In this document: piece by piece, positions 9,972-20,430 of the stretch
Layout of the letters: each line of letters begins with the position of its first letter
Numbering within the stretch: position 1 is the first letter of the stretch
Notes under the pieces: model-generated
Seen by the model: the letters and a program-made list of their open reading frames with translations, nothing else
The model's database searches: none
Told to the model about the DNA's origin: nothing
Source: Panopea generosa
Lineage: Eukaryota > Mollusca > Bivalvia > Adapedonta > Hiatellidae
Assembly (NCBI GenBank): GCA_029582155.1
Contig: CM055896.1
Coordinates: forward strand, 2,343,501 to 2,407,500
Reading direction: 5' to 3'
Length of the DNA: 64,000 nucleotides
Made by a program: the position numbers and the translations under genes

Positions 9972-11066
9972 ACTTAAAAACACACCCATGCAACCCGCGT
10001 TAATTTCATTTGTATTTGGAAAGGGGGATAACCCTGAAAAATGATTAAAGCTCTCTTATTTCTTCCATTTCTGATCATTTACTATACAAAAAAGCGTACT
10101 TTATATGTTGCAGTATCGGAATGATAGCAAAGAATGTTCAAAGGATCTTTTAACTTGTATTTTTAAAGATTTATTTACTCTTAATTGCATAACACACGTG
10201 GTACCACTAGTTTTATTATCATATGTGAATCCGTTTATACTAATTTAGCTTAGCTCAAATGCGAAGAAAGCTTAACGTTTATTAACAGCACAAGAGTCCG
10301 CCCTTAGGAAGGACTAGAACTGAGTGTTGTTTTGATCGGCTTACACTCTACTCACTACACTACACATGTAAATGAAGTATAAACTTTCCATTAGTGATAC
10401 TCAAATATAAAAAAAATCTCTCATACGATTGTTAATTAAATACATGAGGTTTTAAAGATTGATTAAACTCATTAAAATCGATTTTAATACTGCAAGTCAT
10501 TTAAGTTCAGAGGCCCGTTTCACTAACGTTCTTAAAGTTGCGAAAAATAAAACAGTCGGTAATTTCAATAAGTGTTTCATTAACAACACCGTGATAACTT
10601 TCGTAATCCATGTAAATCGTCTTCTTTGTTGAAATTTGTAATAGCATTTAGTTAATGGAACGTCCATTATATGATATGCGTTTTGTATTGATTTTAAGGA
10701 AGTTTTTATCAATTACCAATGGAAATATAAAAACAGGTTTAGTAGCAGTACGTCTCCAAAGCACTTTGTGTAATCCCGAATTTTAAATAAAAGTGTAACT
10801 CTGGATTGATTTCCAACCAAAAAGGCAATATTCAACAATGGAAAAAATCAAACCTTTGTTCCTAAAGTGTCTGTATGAAATGTCCTCTTAAATTGTATTG
10901 GAGTTATTTGTAATATGCATACTGTATAATTTATTTACTGAATAATTCCCTTCATTGCAGATTTTTTGCCATTTCTGTGTCTGCATTAATTATGAACACA
11001 CATGCATTGACCTTTCAAATCGTTTACTTTTAGTGTATGAACTCAAAGATTTTATAACATCGGGGC
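9972..11066. other. noncoding stretch with two possible decayed elements
   Basis: At 10285-10370, read on the minus strand, TAGTGAGTAGAGTGTAAGCC followed by CAGTTCTAGTCC resembles an A box and B box of a tRNA-derived SINE head, badly decayed. At 10507-10545, GAGGCCCGTTTCACTAACG resembles a motif I associate with dispersed invertebrate repeats. No gene seen. Confidence 0.3.
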
Positions 11067-11210
11067 CTGGTCATTGTGGATATGTGCAAAACGCCGAAGT
11101 TAATATCCAATCAGACCAGGTCATTTGTGGACATGTGCAAAACGCCTAAGTTAATATCCAATCATAACAAGTCATTTTAAAATTGTGAACATGCACAAAA
11201 TGTAAACATA
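11067..11210. repeat. 50-bp tandem repeat, nearly three units
   Basis: Units start at 11067, 11117 and 11168. The core GGTCATTNGTGGAYATGTGC AAAACGCC, then AAGTTAATATCCAATCA, is repeated twice with few changes and once in decayed form. A small frame through it (10955-11149) is an artefact. Confidence 0.85.
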
Positions 11211-13189
11211 CAACGTTGTTAGGCTGAAATGTCGAAGTTATACAAAAATTTAACATATATTTCATAAAAAGCGCTTGAAAATACAGAAGCAACAGTACTG
11301 TTTCTACTACAACTATTACTTTGTTATAAAAATGAATACAATGTAAAGTTGAAATACATTCACTTATTTAGATACATCTGTAGTTATCAGAATATTTAAG
11401 ACCATTTTATTGATGTTCCTCCTGAAAAGATCGTATTTTGTTAGTTTGCCATTTTCAACAGAGAGCAGCGTCATGCAATTGCATGAACACATTATAACAA
11501 AGATGATATATATTAATGGCATGTAACAGATAATTCCTCCCTAGAAGGAAGAGAAGATATTGACGAAGACACAAATCATCGGAATTAACTTGTTAAATGA
11601 TATAAATCAAATTACGTGTACTCAGTGGTAACATAATACATTCTGACTGTGATTGAATATATTTTCACCAGTTGGGAGAAATGTCTGCATTATTGCAGCA
11701 CGTTATTTGAATAAAATTCATTACATGTTTGCTTAACAATTACACTTATATATTGTATTATCTTCGGAGTCCTAAACATCCTAAACACTTTAAATTGTAT
11801 CTAGATATTATCGGTTTCTGGTGATTCTATTTAATAACTAATCTTGTGTAAGTAATATTGTAAGGAAAATAATTATAAATCATTTACATCAAGACATAGT
11901 TTATTGAAAAGATGATGTTCAAACAAAATCGAAAACAATAATTTCCGAACTGTAATATTATCCGTGGGCGATAAACCGTCTATCAAATGAAATTGATGGC
12001 TCTTTTTGACATGGAAGATAAATTTACATATAATAATATTTATCTTAGATAAAGCACGTCGTAAAGTTGAGTGAGAGAATTCCGATTTCTTATTGTAATT
12101 GCCAGCCATTTCAACCGTCAGCCGTTAAGCTTGGTCTCTAAAATTAATAAACAGTTATATAAGTAATTCCTGGGCAAAAATATATCTTTCAGTTACCAAA
12201 TTGATATGTTGTCCATTCAACATTCTGACAGCTGTCAATATTAGTAGAAGTCTGTCTTTCGACTATGTATGTAACTAATCATATATATTTGGATTACGTG
12301 GACTGGTATACAATTTAAATGACCATCCGTCAATAGCGAAAATTTAAGTTAATTCACCTCAACACCTATTTAAACCTTATTAATCTAAGTAACATTCCAT
12401 ACTTTTGAATTTGACTGGTAAAAAATGTTTATTCAATTTTCTTTTATTAAGAATAACAATTAGACAATACTGAAGAAAACTATGTTTTCTGAACAAACAA
12501 GGTAAAATCAAACTTAATGTTCCAACCAATTCTCAGTGATACATTTCCCAGTATAATATATTTACAATGAATGAACATATTTGACCGATATAGACACTCT
12601 ATATGGAGTTTTTGTATTAATTGTTTTGATTTGTTTAACACTAGATGTAAAACTTAAATATTATTTAATGGTAAGATAGTAATACAATCTAGCATACAAC
12701 ACAAAACCATGCAGTGAAGTGACAATTCTATCTTCTATAATTACTCATACGCATAACATGTATGTTCCATACCTTCCATGAGTCAAGGGAACCAATACAT
12801 TTCTCACCATAGCATTGTATAGTAATACATTTATCATTTATATTCACTAACATTAATCATATATTTAGAAAGATAATTATATAACGAAAGTTGACACTAG
12901 ATACATGATTGTATAATATAAGTTTTGACATTAGATTAGCAAATGGCATTAGTTAAGTAAAACTGTATTTCACGTTTGTTTAAGCTATATATAAATTTAA
13001 ATACCATCTATCAGAGATGAACATTTCTAATTATTTCGATAATAAGTAATGTTCTACTTATTGAGTAGTTTACCACCAGTCCCGTTCCCCACTTACATCT
13101 CATCACCTGGCTCCCCAGGTCTAGCCCAACACAGTCCAAAATGTTTTGTTATGCATTTTACCACTGCTCACTGACATATCCATTTTCAA
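11211..13189. other. AT-rich noncoding stretch
   Basis: No repeat or gene recognised. A short CATTCTGACAGCTGTCAATA near 12218-12237 resembles CATTCTGACAGCTGCCATCG near 4839, which could be chance or an old repeat. Confidence 0.45.
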
Positions 13190-13262
13190 GTATTTCATTT
13201 AATTAAACTGGATGCCATGTATGCCCTAGGTCGTGTTGAAAATGGCGTTAACATAAGAGGAA
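13190..13262 (+). mobile_element. family 3 SINE tail fragment
   Basis: ATTAAACTGGATGCCATGTA, then GCCCTAGGTCGTGTTGAAAA TGGCGTTAA match the 3' end seen at 39.68 kb (AAAACTGGATATGCCATATA) and 44.87 kb (AAACTGGACATGTCGTATAT). The head is absent, consistent with 5' truncation. Confidence 0.6.
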
Positions 13263-14578
13263 ATATATCCAACAGCCGAGGCTACATATCATTCAAGGTA
13301 AACTCCACCAAAACGGCATCAACATTATCAACACACAAAATTAATATAATAAGTAAGATACGTTAGAAGAAGTAAAAGCGATTACTAACTTAGAGTGCAC
13401 GGTAGCAAAACCGCTACTGTGGACTTTAAATCTCGTTTACGAATACACCCATCAGTGCTCTCTCCCAAGCCGTCGTCACACCATAAACAAGACAGTGTAA
13501 ATTAACTTATTACCGCCAGACTATTCCCTTACAAGGTGTCAACATGCACAAACTTAAGCTGTAATATTCCACCCTCATTGAGATATTGTGTTGACGATCA
13601 GACTACATTTTCCAAATTTCACGCACATGTAATCGAATTAAAGTGAGTTATTGATGTAAACTGTCCATAGTTATTCAAATTTACAACGGAGAAGCAGATT
13701 ATTACAACAGCTGAAGCTTCGAAATATAACACAAATAAAAAAATGAGCTGAAATTTGATGTTACCCGTATCATTTTAGATAACACTGTCAGTTTATCTTT
13801 GTCTCATTCTATATACTGGGCTGGGCTTTTGATATAACGTTGTTAGGCCAATGCGTCTAGGCATGGTGGTGGTGCACACATTTATTAATTTTGTTTGGTA
13901 AACATTTATATATACACGTCGTATTTCCTGTGAATTGTACAAGTTCTAGTGGTCGTGGGCTCGACCAACGCAGCATCAATGTGTTGTATCCTTGAGAAAT
14001 AACTTTTATCAGTATATGCTACATATTGGTTATACCAAGGAAGATTTCGAGCGTGGTTTCCTAGTTCAGATTAAACTATCCTGGGGTCCAATGCTCTACT
14101 ACTGTACCACGCAATCAATGATTTCTTCTATGATGTTAGAACTTTTTTCACAATCGATGTAAACAAAATAATTTAAAACAAGATTTCTTATAACACAATT
14201 ATCGCAACCACAGTCTATATTTTTAATTCGATGGTATAGTTCATTACACATACAGTAGGATACGGTGTCAGACAGAGCATGATTGAACAGTAAGCTATCA
14301 AAATGTCAACTAGAAGCGTGCTGATTATCTACTGTGCAGGAGTATTGCCAGGATAAAGCAAATGCTGTAAATAAATAAGTATGGATGACAGTTCAATCAT
14401 TGTCTTTTTTTTTGGAAACATTATACGCCAAGTTTGAGAAATTCACATCAGTCCTTGACCAATATTTAATGTAACCTTGCCGATAAAAAATGTCTAACAA
14501 ATGATGATGATGTTTTTTTAAACGCAATTGTTAGATGTTATTATGAATATAACATGTAAATTCACATATATTTCAACA
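13263..14578. other. noncoding stretch
   Basis: No gene seen. At 14045-14112, minus strand, GCGTGGTACAGTAGTAGAGC looks like an A box, but no convincing B box follows. Remaining sequence is unremarkable. Confidence 0.4.
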
Positions 14579-14788
14579 TAGTCTGTGGGACGGACTTACC
14601 TCTCCCGATTGGGTCCGTTAAATAGCCACATTTGAGCATGTTGATTGGTCAGTTGCTTCTTCTCAAAATTTGAATGACGTCACAGTTTAGTAAGCGTTAA
14701 ATTGCTATATTATGGGACAGAAATAGAATTCCTTGCTTATTCATTGGTGTTTAATAGGCCTGATCCGGAAGATATATAAAATAGACTA
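14579..14788 (+). mobile_element. CRE/CCAAT repeat family, copy B (best preserved)
   Basis: Starts TAGTCTGTGGGACGGAC and ends AAAATAGACTA. It carries an inverted CCAAT box (ATTGG, 14644-14648) and, 26 bases further, a perfect cAMP-response-element palindrome TGACGTCA (14675-14682). The same spacing holds in the inverted copy at 24.3 kb. This is a promoter-like layout for an element too small to encode protein, perhaps a solo LTR or MITE with an embedded promoter. Confidence 0.7.
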
Positions 14789-15639
14789 GATTCCAACATC
14801 GGTTTGGTCCCCAAGTGTCATGTGTGTGGCTGAAGTAGTCATATAAAATATGTTAACTGTCACAGATACCAAATAGTTTCACACTAACGTGATGTGTGAA
14901 CATATACGTGTCATGTCTGATTCAGTTATTATCATAGGATATAACATAATTTTCAATACAATGCCTACGATCTCGAAACAACATAATGAAATGTTTAAAT
15001 GTATCATTTAATTATGACTCATATGTTTACTTGATAATGTTATTAATTTTGGTTCCTTTTGGAAGCGTGACAAGTATTCAATGTTGCTCGAAAAATAAAA
15101 TACTGATTAAATCAGAGCTTGGGAAAAGGGCCTTAAGATATATTGGTTATATCATTATATACTATGCACAGAAGAAACAAAATATAGTCTGCTATTTGCC
15201 ATTGTTCTTTTGTTGCTTTTCGTATTTCCAAGAGATTAAACATTAAGTCTTATACAGTTTAAAAATAAATAAAGTCAGCGAAACTGATCATACATGTAGC
15301 ATACCAATCATAATACTTATTTAGAATATTTTGATAATGTCTTTTAAATTCTGAATACATGACGGTCATTGATGTTAAAATCATGTGATTGTTTAACATT
15401 TGTTGTTTGGGACCACAGAGAAATTTAGAATAAGTCCAGATGAGTTCACCCAATTAAGGAAATAATAACATTATTTTTATTAATTTATTAATATAATATA
15501 CCATAAACTGTATTAAAAAAATAAAAACAAACTCATCTTCAGAAGTCGATTTATCATGTTATATGACGATCCATACCTCATTTCAGGGGAAATAAATGTC
15601 CTCATCTTGCTAATATTGCAATAAGAAAATGTTCACATA

Positions 15640-16465
15640 ATTTAGAGAACTAAAAAAATAGCAACAATGAATAGTTTGCCATCAGCAATTTTAATTATTC
15701 TTTCCATAAATAAAGTAAGAAAAAACTGATCTTTTATAGACAGTGAGGAAATAAAGAAAATATTGAATAAATAGAATTGCTTTATTATGATTATGTAATG
15801 GACAAGAGCACGTATACGTGGAATTAAAGACAGCAATCCTTTTCTTTCTACAAATTAAGTAGGAAAAACTAATCTTTTATAGACAGTGAGGAAATAAAGA
15901 AAATATTGAATAAATATAATTGCTTTATTATGATTATATAATGGACAAGAGCACGTATACGTGGAATTAAAGACAACAATCAATATACAATATCTAAAAC
16001 AAAAAAAAACATAGTGGCCTAGTTCACAATGCTACATGACTAAATGGAGAAACTTTGGATATGTAACCAAGTGCATCTATACTAATGTATGTTGATTTAT
16101 ATTGATTTATATTAATTAATAATCGACCTATTTTGTCCTTATCCTAAACTTTATGTCTGATAATGCGTTCATCAACAAAGTGTTAACAAAGATTGTAAAT
16201 GAATACTTTGTATGCAAATATAAATTGTATGTGAAAGTACTATAGAAATCAACAAATTGAACAACACAATAGAGAGCTTTGCCATGCGAATTAAGTGATT
16301 AACAAGTTGATATTAAAACAAAGAACAGCTGCATTGGTATTTACATCACTTACTGTTGTGGCCATAATCACTGATGTAAGTGAATAATAAAGACGATTAT
16401 GTTGACGTAATGTATAAACTGTGATCATATATGCTTATTATGTCACGTCAGTGAAGTGTTAGCAT
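15640..16465. repeat. local segmental duplication, copy 1
   Basis: Parts align in order with 17215-17575: GCCATCAGCAATTTTAATTA, GGACAAGAGCACGTATACG, GTGGCCTAGTTCACAATGCT, CATGCGAATTAAGTGATTAA and AAAGACGATTATGTTGACG. The second copy lacks about 200 bases corresponding to about 16070-16260. Inside this copy a 144-bp segment is itself duplicated (15713-15856 and 15857-16000, over 90% identical by eye). Confidence 0.75.
15713..16000. repeat. 144-bp tandem duplication
   Basis: The two units start at AAGTAAG (15713) and AAGTAGG (15857). Both contain TCTTTTATAGACAGTGAGGA and end GCACGTATACGTGGAATTAA. They differ at only a handful of positions, so the event is much younger than the larger duplication that contains it. 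GCACGTATACGTG contains the palindrome CACGTATACGTG. Confidence 0.9.
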
Positions 16466-16696
16466 TAGCAATGTAGATGTGGTGGTTGTGGACGAACGAA
16501 GCTTAAACAATAACATCACATATTATGTATTATATAGTATATATACATGTGTATATTTTTTACTGATGACCTTGTTGTTGTTTTTTAAATTTCAAAAACA
16601 AGAAGAAAAACAAAAAATAATGTTTTTCTATTTTGATCATCTGCTTAATTTACCTGTCACAGTGTGTATGGTTAAACCTACTTGAAGAGGAATATA

Positions 16697-16800
16697 TGTA
16701 AGCGGTTCGGTTAGCTCAGACAGTGGAGCATTCGCTCTGTAAGCGAGAATCCCGGGTTCGAGTCAAGGACTGGCTGCATATTTTTTCTCGTCCTGTTACA
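16697..16800 (+). repeat. LTR1 of the TRIM-like element (tRNA-like)
   Basis: 104 bp, beginning TGTAA and ending TTACA, the TG...CA inverted termini expected of LTRs. Within it, TAGCTCAGACAG fits the pol III A-box consensus and GGTTCGAGTCA is a near-perfect B box. The anticodon stem TTCGC/GCGAG holds loop TCTGTAA, giving TGT (Thr-like), but with C instead of the nearly universal U33. The T arm is damaged (CCGGG against CAAGG). It is therefore a tRNA relic and not a working tRNA. LTR2 matches it at about nine in ten positions. Confidence 0.6.
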
Positions 16801-16802
16801 TT

Positions 16803-16820
16803 TGGCGCCAAACGAGGGAC
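16803..16820 (+). promoter_or_regulatory. primer-binding-site-like sequence (tRNA-Lys type)
   Basis: TGGCGCCAAACGAGGGAC begins two bases after LTR1. It matches the 18-base primer-binding site complementary to the 3' end of animal tRNA-Lys (TGGCGCCCAACGTGGGGC) at 15 of 18 positions. The position just inside the 5' LTR is where a reverse-transcription primer site belongs. The inverted copy keeps a related version at 17038-17055, also two bases from its LTR. Confidence 0.55.
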
Positions 16821-16920
16821 TGTGGCTTATATATATTCAGAGAAAACAGTAATCGCGACGAATTCCAAATTTGAGAGTGAATGTCACAGTGTGTATGTAA
16901 CCTACTAGAAGAGACATTTA

Positions 16921-17023
16921 TGTAAGCGGTTCGGTTAGCTCAGACGGTAGAGCATTCACCCTGTAAGCGAAGAGTCCCGGTTCGAGTCCCGGACTGGCTG
17001 CATATTTATCTCGTCCAGTTACA
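16921..17023 (+). repeat. LTR2 of the TRIM-like element (tRNA-like)
   Basis: 103 bp with the same TGTAA/TTACA ends. The A box TAGCTCAGACGG and B box GGTTCGAGTCC are both intact, better preserved than in LTR1. It is preceded by purine-rich AGAAGAGACATTTA, a weak polypurine-tract candidate. Immediately downstream lies the inverted fragment, with no unique sequence between. Confidence 0.6.
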
Positions 17024-17108
17024 TTATATAAGTCACAGTCCCCCGTTAAGCGCCAAATGTAACAGGACGATAAATATGCAGTCAGTCCTGGACTCGAACC
17101 CGGAATCC
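17024..17108 (-). mobile_element. inverted partial copy of the TRIM-like element
   Basis: On the minus strand, the 3' half of an LTR (17108-17058: B-box region to TCCTGTTACA) is followed by TT, a PBS-like TGGCGCTTAACGGGGGAC (17055-17038) and the first bases of the internal region (TGTGACTTATATAA). It abuts LTR2 directly, giving a head-to-head arrangement. This suggests self-integration or recombination between copies. The 81-codon frame crossing here (16918-17163, minus) is not a gene. Confidence 0.65.
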
Positions 17109-17214
17109 AAGACAAAAAAGAAAATCCTAATTTTATTTTGGCCTTAGTTTTAATTATTCCCAAGTGTCTTCGTTTGCGATTAGAGATGGTTTTTTTTCAC
17201 ATTGTCAAATAATT

Positions 17215-17575
17215 TCGAAAATTAAATAAAGCAATAAAAAATAGTATGTCATCAGCACATTTAATTGTTTATTCAATGCTATTATATATTAGACACGAAC
17301 ACGTATAGGCGGATATAAAAGAAACACTTCCATGTAAAATATTTTAAAAAAAGACATGGTGGCTTAGTTCAAGATACTACCACACTAATTGGAGAAGCTA
17401 TACCATGCAAACCTAGTAATTAATAAGTTAATGCTAAGACAAGGAACCAACTAAATTAGCATTTATATCATTTACTGGTGGCATAATGATTACTGAAGTT
17501 ATAATTAAAGACGATTACGCCGACGAAATGTATAAGATGTGAATATAAAATGCTTATACCGTCGGCTTGAGTGTT
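17215..17575. repeat. local segmental duplication, copy 2
   Basis: Diverged counterpart of 15640-16465, in the same order and orientation, shortened by an internal deletion. The TRIM-like cluster lies between the two copies. Confidence 0.7.
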
Positions 17576-17624
17576 TTTGTTTCAGAATGGCAAAAACCAT
17601 GGCATCATATTCTTGAGAAAATTA

Positions 17625-17905
17625 TAGTCATTACAGTAACGCTTGTTCAGTTAAACCGTGACGGTGTCTACTTGAGACAGTATTCTGAGCGCTGCCGCTC
17701 TTGCTATCATGCTGCAGACACACGGTATGCTACCCCGCCTAGTCACATTAGACTGACACCGGGTCGTCTAGACTTAGAACTATCCTCTGCATGTACATGC
17801 TGAACGTCAAGTGAGGAAGCTTCTGGTTTTTCATTTTTCTGTAGTATGAACCGTCAGAGCATCGAGTCCATGACCTTCAGCATGTTGCAAGGTTTAACTG
17901 ACTTT
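17625..17905 (-). mobile_element. family 1 SINE, decayed copy
   Basis: GACGGTGTCTACTTGAGACA, CAGACACACGGTATGCTACC and GAACGTCAAGTGAGGAAGCT match the 2.0 kb copy. The tRNA head at the right end has lost a recognisable A box, and the left tail is replaced by other sequence. The plus-strand frame 17567-17803 is a shadow of this element. Confidence 0.8.
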
Positions 17906-18305
17906 TAAAATATAAATTATGCAATGTTTCTGAGTGTCGAGCCACTGTGAATACGCTCCCACTACTTTGCATTGATTTGCATATAAATTATTGATGTAAT
18001 TGTTTTATAGTTATATTCAAGGAACATTTTTTAACATGTGATAAAATGCTAGTTAACGGAGAATAATCAATCGCAATCAAGCAGTGCACGCGTACTTTTA
18101 AATGAAATTAACGCTTAAGTTTCTGACTTTAGGTAGAGATAAAGTGTGGTTAATGTAATCGAAGTGTTTTCAGATATATAAATTGATCTTTGCCCGCATG
18201 AACGTATAACGTTTCATGATTAATGAAGATTGTAATCTCCAAGTATTAGTTATCTGAAATTCTTATTTAAGACATTATTATCATTATTGCTATAAGAATT
18301 CGATT

Positions 18306-18370
18306 GGTTCGCCTTGGCCGAATAGTCTAAGGTATCGTCTCATAATTACTTACCTTCCTCGGTCCAAATA
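18306..18370 (+). mobile_element. family 3 SINE head fragment
   Basis: GCCTTGGCCGAATAGTCTAA GG matches CCCTGGTCGAGTAGTCTAAG of the 3.9 kb copy, followed by CTTACCTTCCTCGGTCCAA. It is only the tRNA-like head, so the element is truncated at its 3' side. Confidence 0.55.
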
Positions 18371-18635
18371 TAACATCAATTGAAGGCATGCTTTATAACT
18401 ATGCAATGCAGTTATATATCACATGTTAAAGACAGGGTACATAAACCAGAGGACTACAGCACAACAATACGTCCGATATTACTATATTATCTAGTAAAAT
18501 GGTCCTTGAGAACCACATAACGCAATGAAGAAGATAAAACAAAATATTTTGAAATTAACACTGTTTATGATCTAAATGGACTAAAAAGCGCTCAATAATT
18601 GTATCATAATACCTTTTTAGGTACTGAAAAACTTG

Positions 18636-18661
18636 TATATATATATATATATATATATATT
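18636..18661. repeat. (TA)n microsatellite
   Basis: Thirteen TA units. Confidence 0.95.
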
Positions 18662-19499
18662 ATTCAGCTCATGTCAGCGTTTTTCAGTATCGATTTAGTC
18701 ATTAAGTACGTATATTGTCGTTTTCAGCGGTTTTCAGAGTTCCTAGAGTCAGGTGTACTTCTAAATGCTACAAATTCCCGTTTCCTACCAACAAAGCAAA
18801 GCATTTTTTCATTGGAGCTTCATGAATTAACTCAATAAATCCAATGGAACACCAATATTAACCAAGCCTGAGTCAAATGATGATGTTGCTAAGGTGGTAA
18901 AAGCGTATTTAACAGTGCTATAAAGGAAGTAGAAAATAATCAAAGATCCCATTTAACTATCTTCACTTTTCTGACGCGTTGATGAAATACACTTCAGATT
19001 TGCCTAAACAAAGTGTAGGTTAATTTTATATTACTTGCTTGTGATCATTATATAATTTAACGATTTGGGATTATCATATACAATATCAATCGTTTTATCA
19101 CGAACGAGGACAAGTTTAGAGAATACACAGACTGTCTTTAGACGTATATTGTAGTTATGCATATTCAAATTAACCAGGTCAGTAATCGATAACAATACCC
19201 ATAGAAACAACGAATGCATGACAATTTACGAAATCATTTTATATACTTATATCATATTTGATTGTAACATCTGCATTTTACATTACAAACATATATCAGT
19301 TAAAGAATAGACTGATTATTTTGATATCAAGCAAATGGTGCTTCCTGTAAATTACATGCCAATATTTACGAATGTCAGCAATAGGAAATCCACAACCTTA
19401 CGGGTACAGACCACATGCTATATATAGTAACTTTTTCTATTCTTGGAGAAATGCAAAAAATCAATGAGTCAAACCTGAATCTGATGAAAAACAATTTTC
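18662..19499. other. AT-rich noncoding stretch
   Basis: Nothing recognised. The 79-codon frame starting at 18599 crosses the TA run and is not supported as a gene. Confidence 0.45.
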
Positions 19500-20430
19500 A
19501 AGAAAATGGATGGTATAACATTTGTGGAATCGAGATGGACTTAATTAAAGACGATTTTTATGGTTTTTCATGCACACCAATACTGCGCACAATGGGAAGC
19601 AACCTTTTTCAATGAAAAACAATGAAACACGCTAAAGAGTGGTTAACAGCAAAGACATTAAAACGGGTAAATTTAGTATCAATCGACGACCAAGTTCTCT
19701 TTCATCAGTTAGGCAAACCAGTACCACTACGCACTGTTTTACTACAAATGACCCTTTTTCGGATGGCACACTTATTAACGGATACACCTGAAATTGGCCT
19801 CTTATATTGTGTTTAATGTTTTAAACATGCAAACTGGTAGAGAAAATAACAGTTTACAGCAATTTAACCTGAATATAAAATATAACAGAAATCTAATATT
19901 TCTAAAACTATGTTTATTCAGTAAAAAAAACGTTAATTTTGTAACTGCATTTTATTTAACGATGGCATAATTTAAGAGCTATTTTTATCCAATTACGTGA
20001 TAAAGTGTATCTTTTATTTTGAATGTCAATGGTATGGGTATGAGAGTGTATTTTTATGACGTTTTAAGCGAAATTTATCGATATACTGTATCAAAATATT
20101 AAAAAAGCTATATCTTTATTGCAAAAAACTTTAATTATATTTTCTGTGACAATTATTATTATATGTATAGCTGTATTCGTTTTGCTTAAAAACTAGATGT
20201 TAACAGTTTAAAATTTATTTTCGCATTGCTTGTAAAATCTACATATTTTCGCTAAATATCAAATATCAAGGCGGTTATGTGCTTTAGGAGGTGATATCAC
20301 AATTCTGTATGGCAACATGTACCTTTTTATTTCTGATATTGCATGAACATACATTAAACTTCGTTAAATTCTATCCATAGGAAATCAATAGCAAAAACTA
20401 TAGAAATCGTCTTTAAATCCACAACCTCAA
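19500..20430 (+). repeat. large diverged repeat R1, copy 1
   Basis: It aligns in order with 48190-49050. Shared anchors are TTATTAACGGATACACCTGA, AGCAATTTAACCTGAATAT, TCGCATTGCTTGTAAAATCT and GCATGAACATACATTAAACT. Both copies are on the same strand. Two short frames here (19415-19615, 19622-19816) are not conserved in the other copy, so coding is unlikely. It may be an old transposon or a segmental duplication. Confidence 0.75.

Larger units (their letters stand above)
16655..17108 (+). mobile_element. TRIM-like LTR element cluster with tRNA-derived LTRs
   Basis: Layout: a leftover internal 3' end (16655-16696), LTR1 (16697-16800), a 2-base spacer, a primer-binding-site-like sequence (16803-16820), an internal stretch ending 16920, LTR2 (16921-17023), then an inverted piece (17024-17108). 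The whole LTR-to-LTR unit is only 327 bp and has no coding frame, as in terminal-repeat retrotransposons in miniature (TRIMs) that borrow enzymes from other elements. Unusually, each LTR is mostly a tRNA-like sequence. The same internal 3' end (TGTCACAGTGTGTATG...) precedes both LTRs, so the unit was once part of a longer LTR-internal-LTR chain. An alternative is a tandem tRNA SINE whose PBS match is accidental. Confidence 0.6.

Noticed and set aside
14045..14112. tRNA-derived SINE head on the minus strand
   Set aside because: A-box-like sequence only; no B box at the right distance and no related body in the window.
16697..17023. Two genuine tRNA-Thr genes
   Set aside because: U33 is replaced by C, T arms are damaged, and the tRNA-like parts are embedded in longer direct repeats with TG...CA ends.
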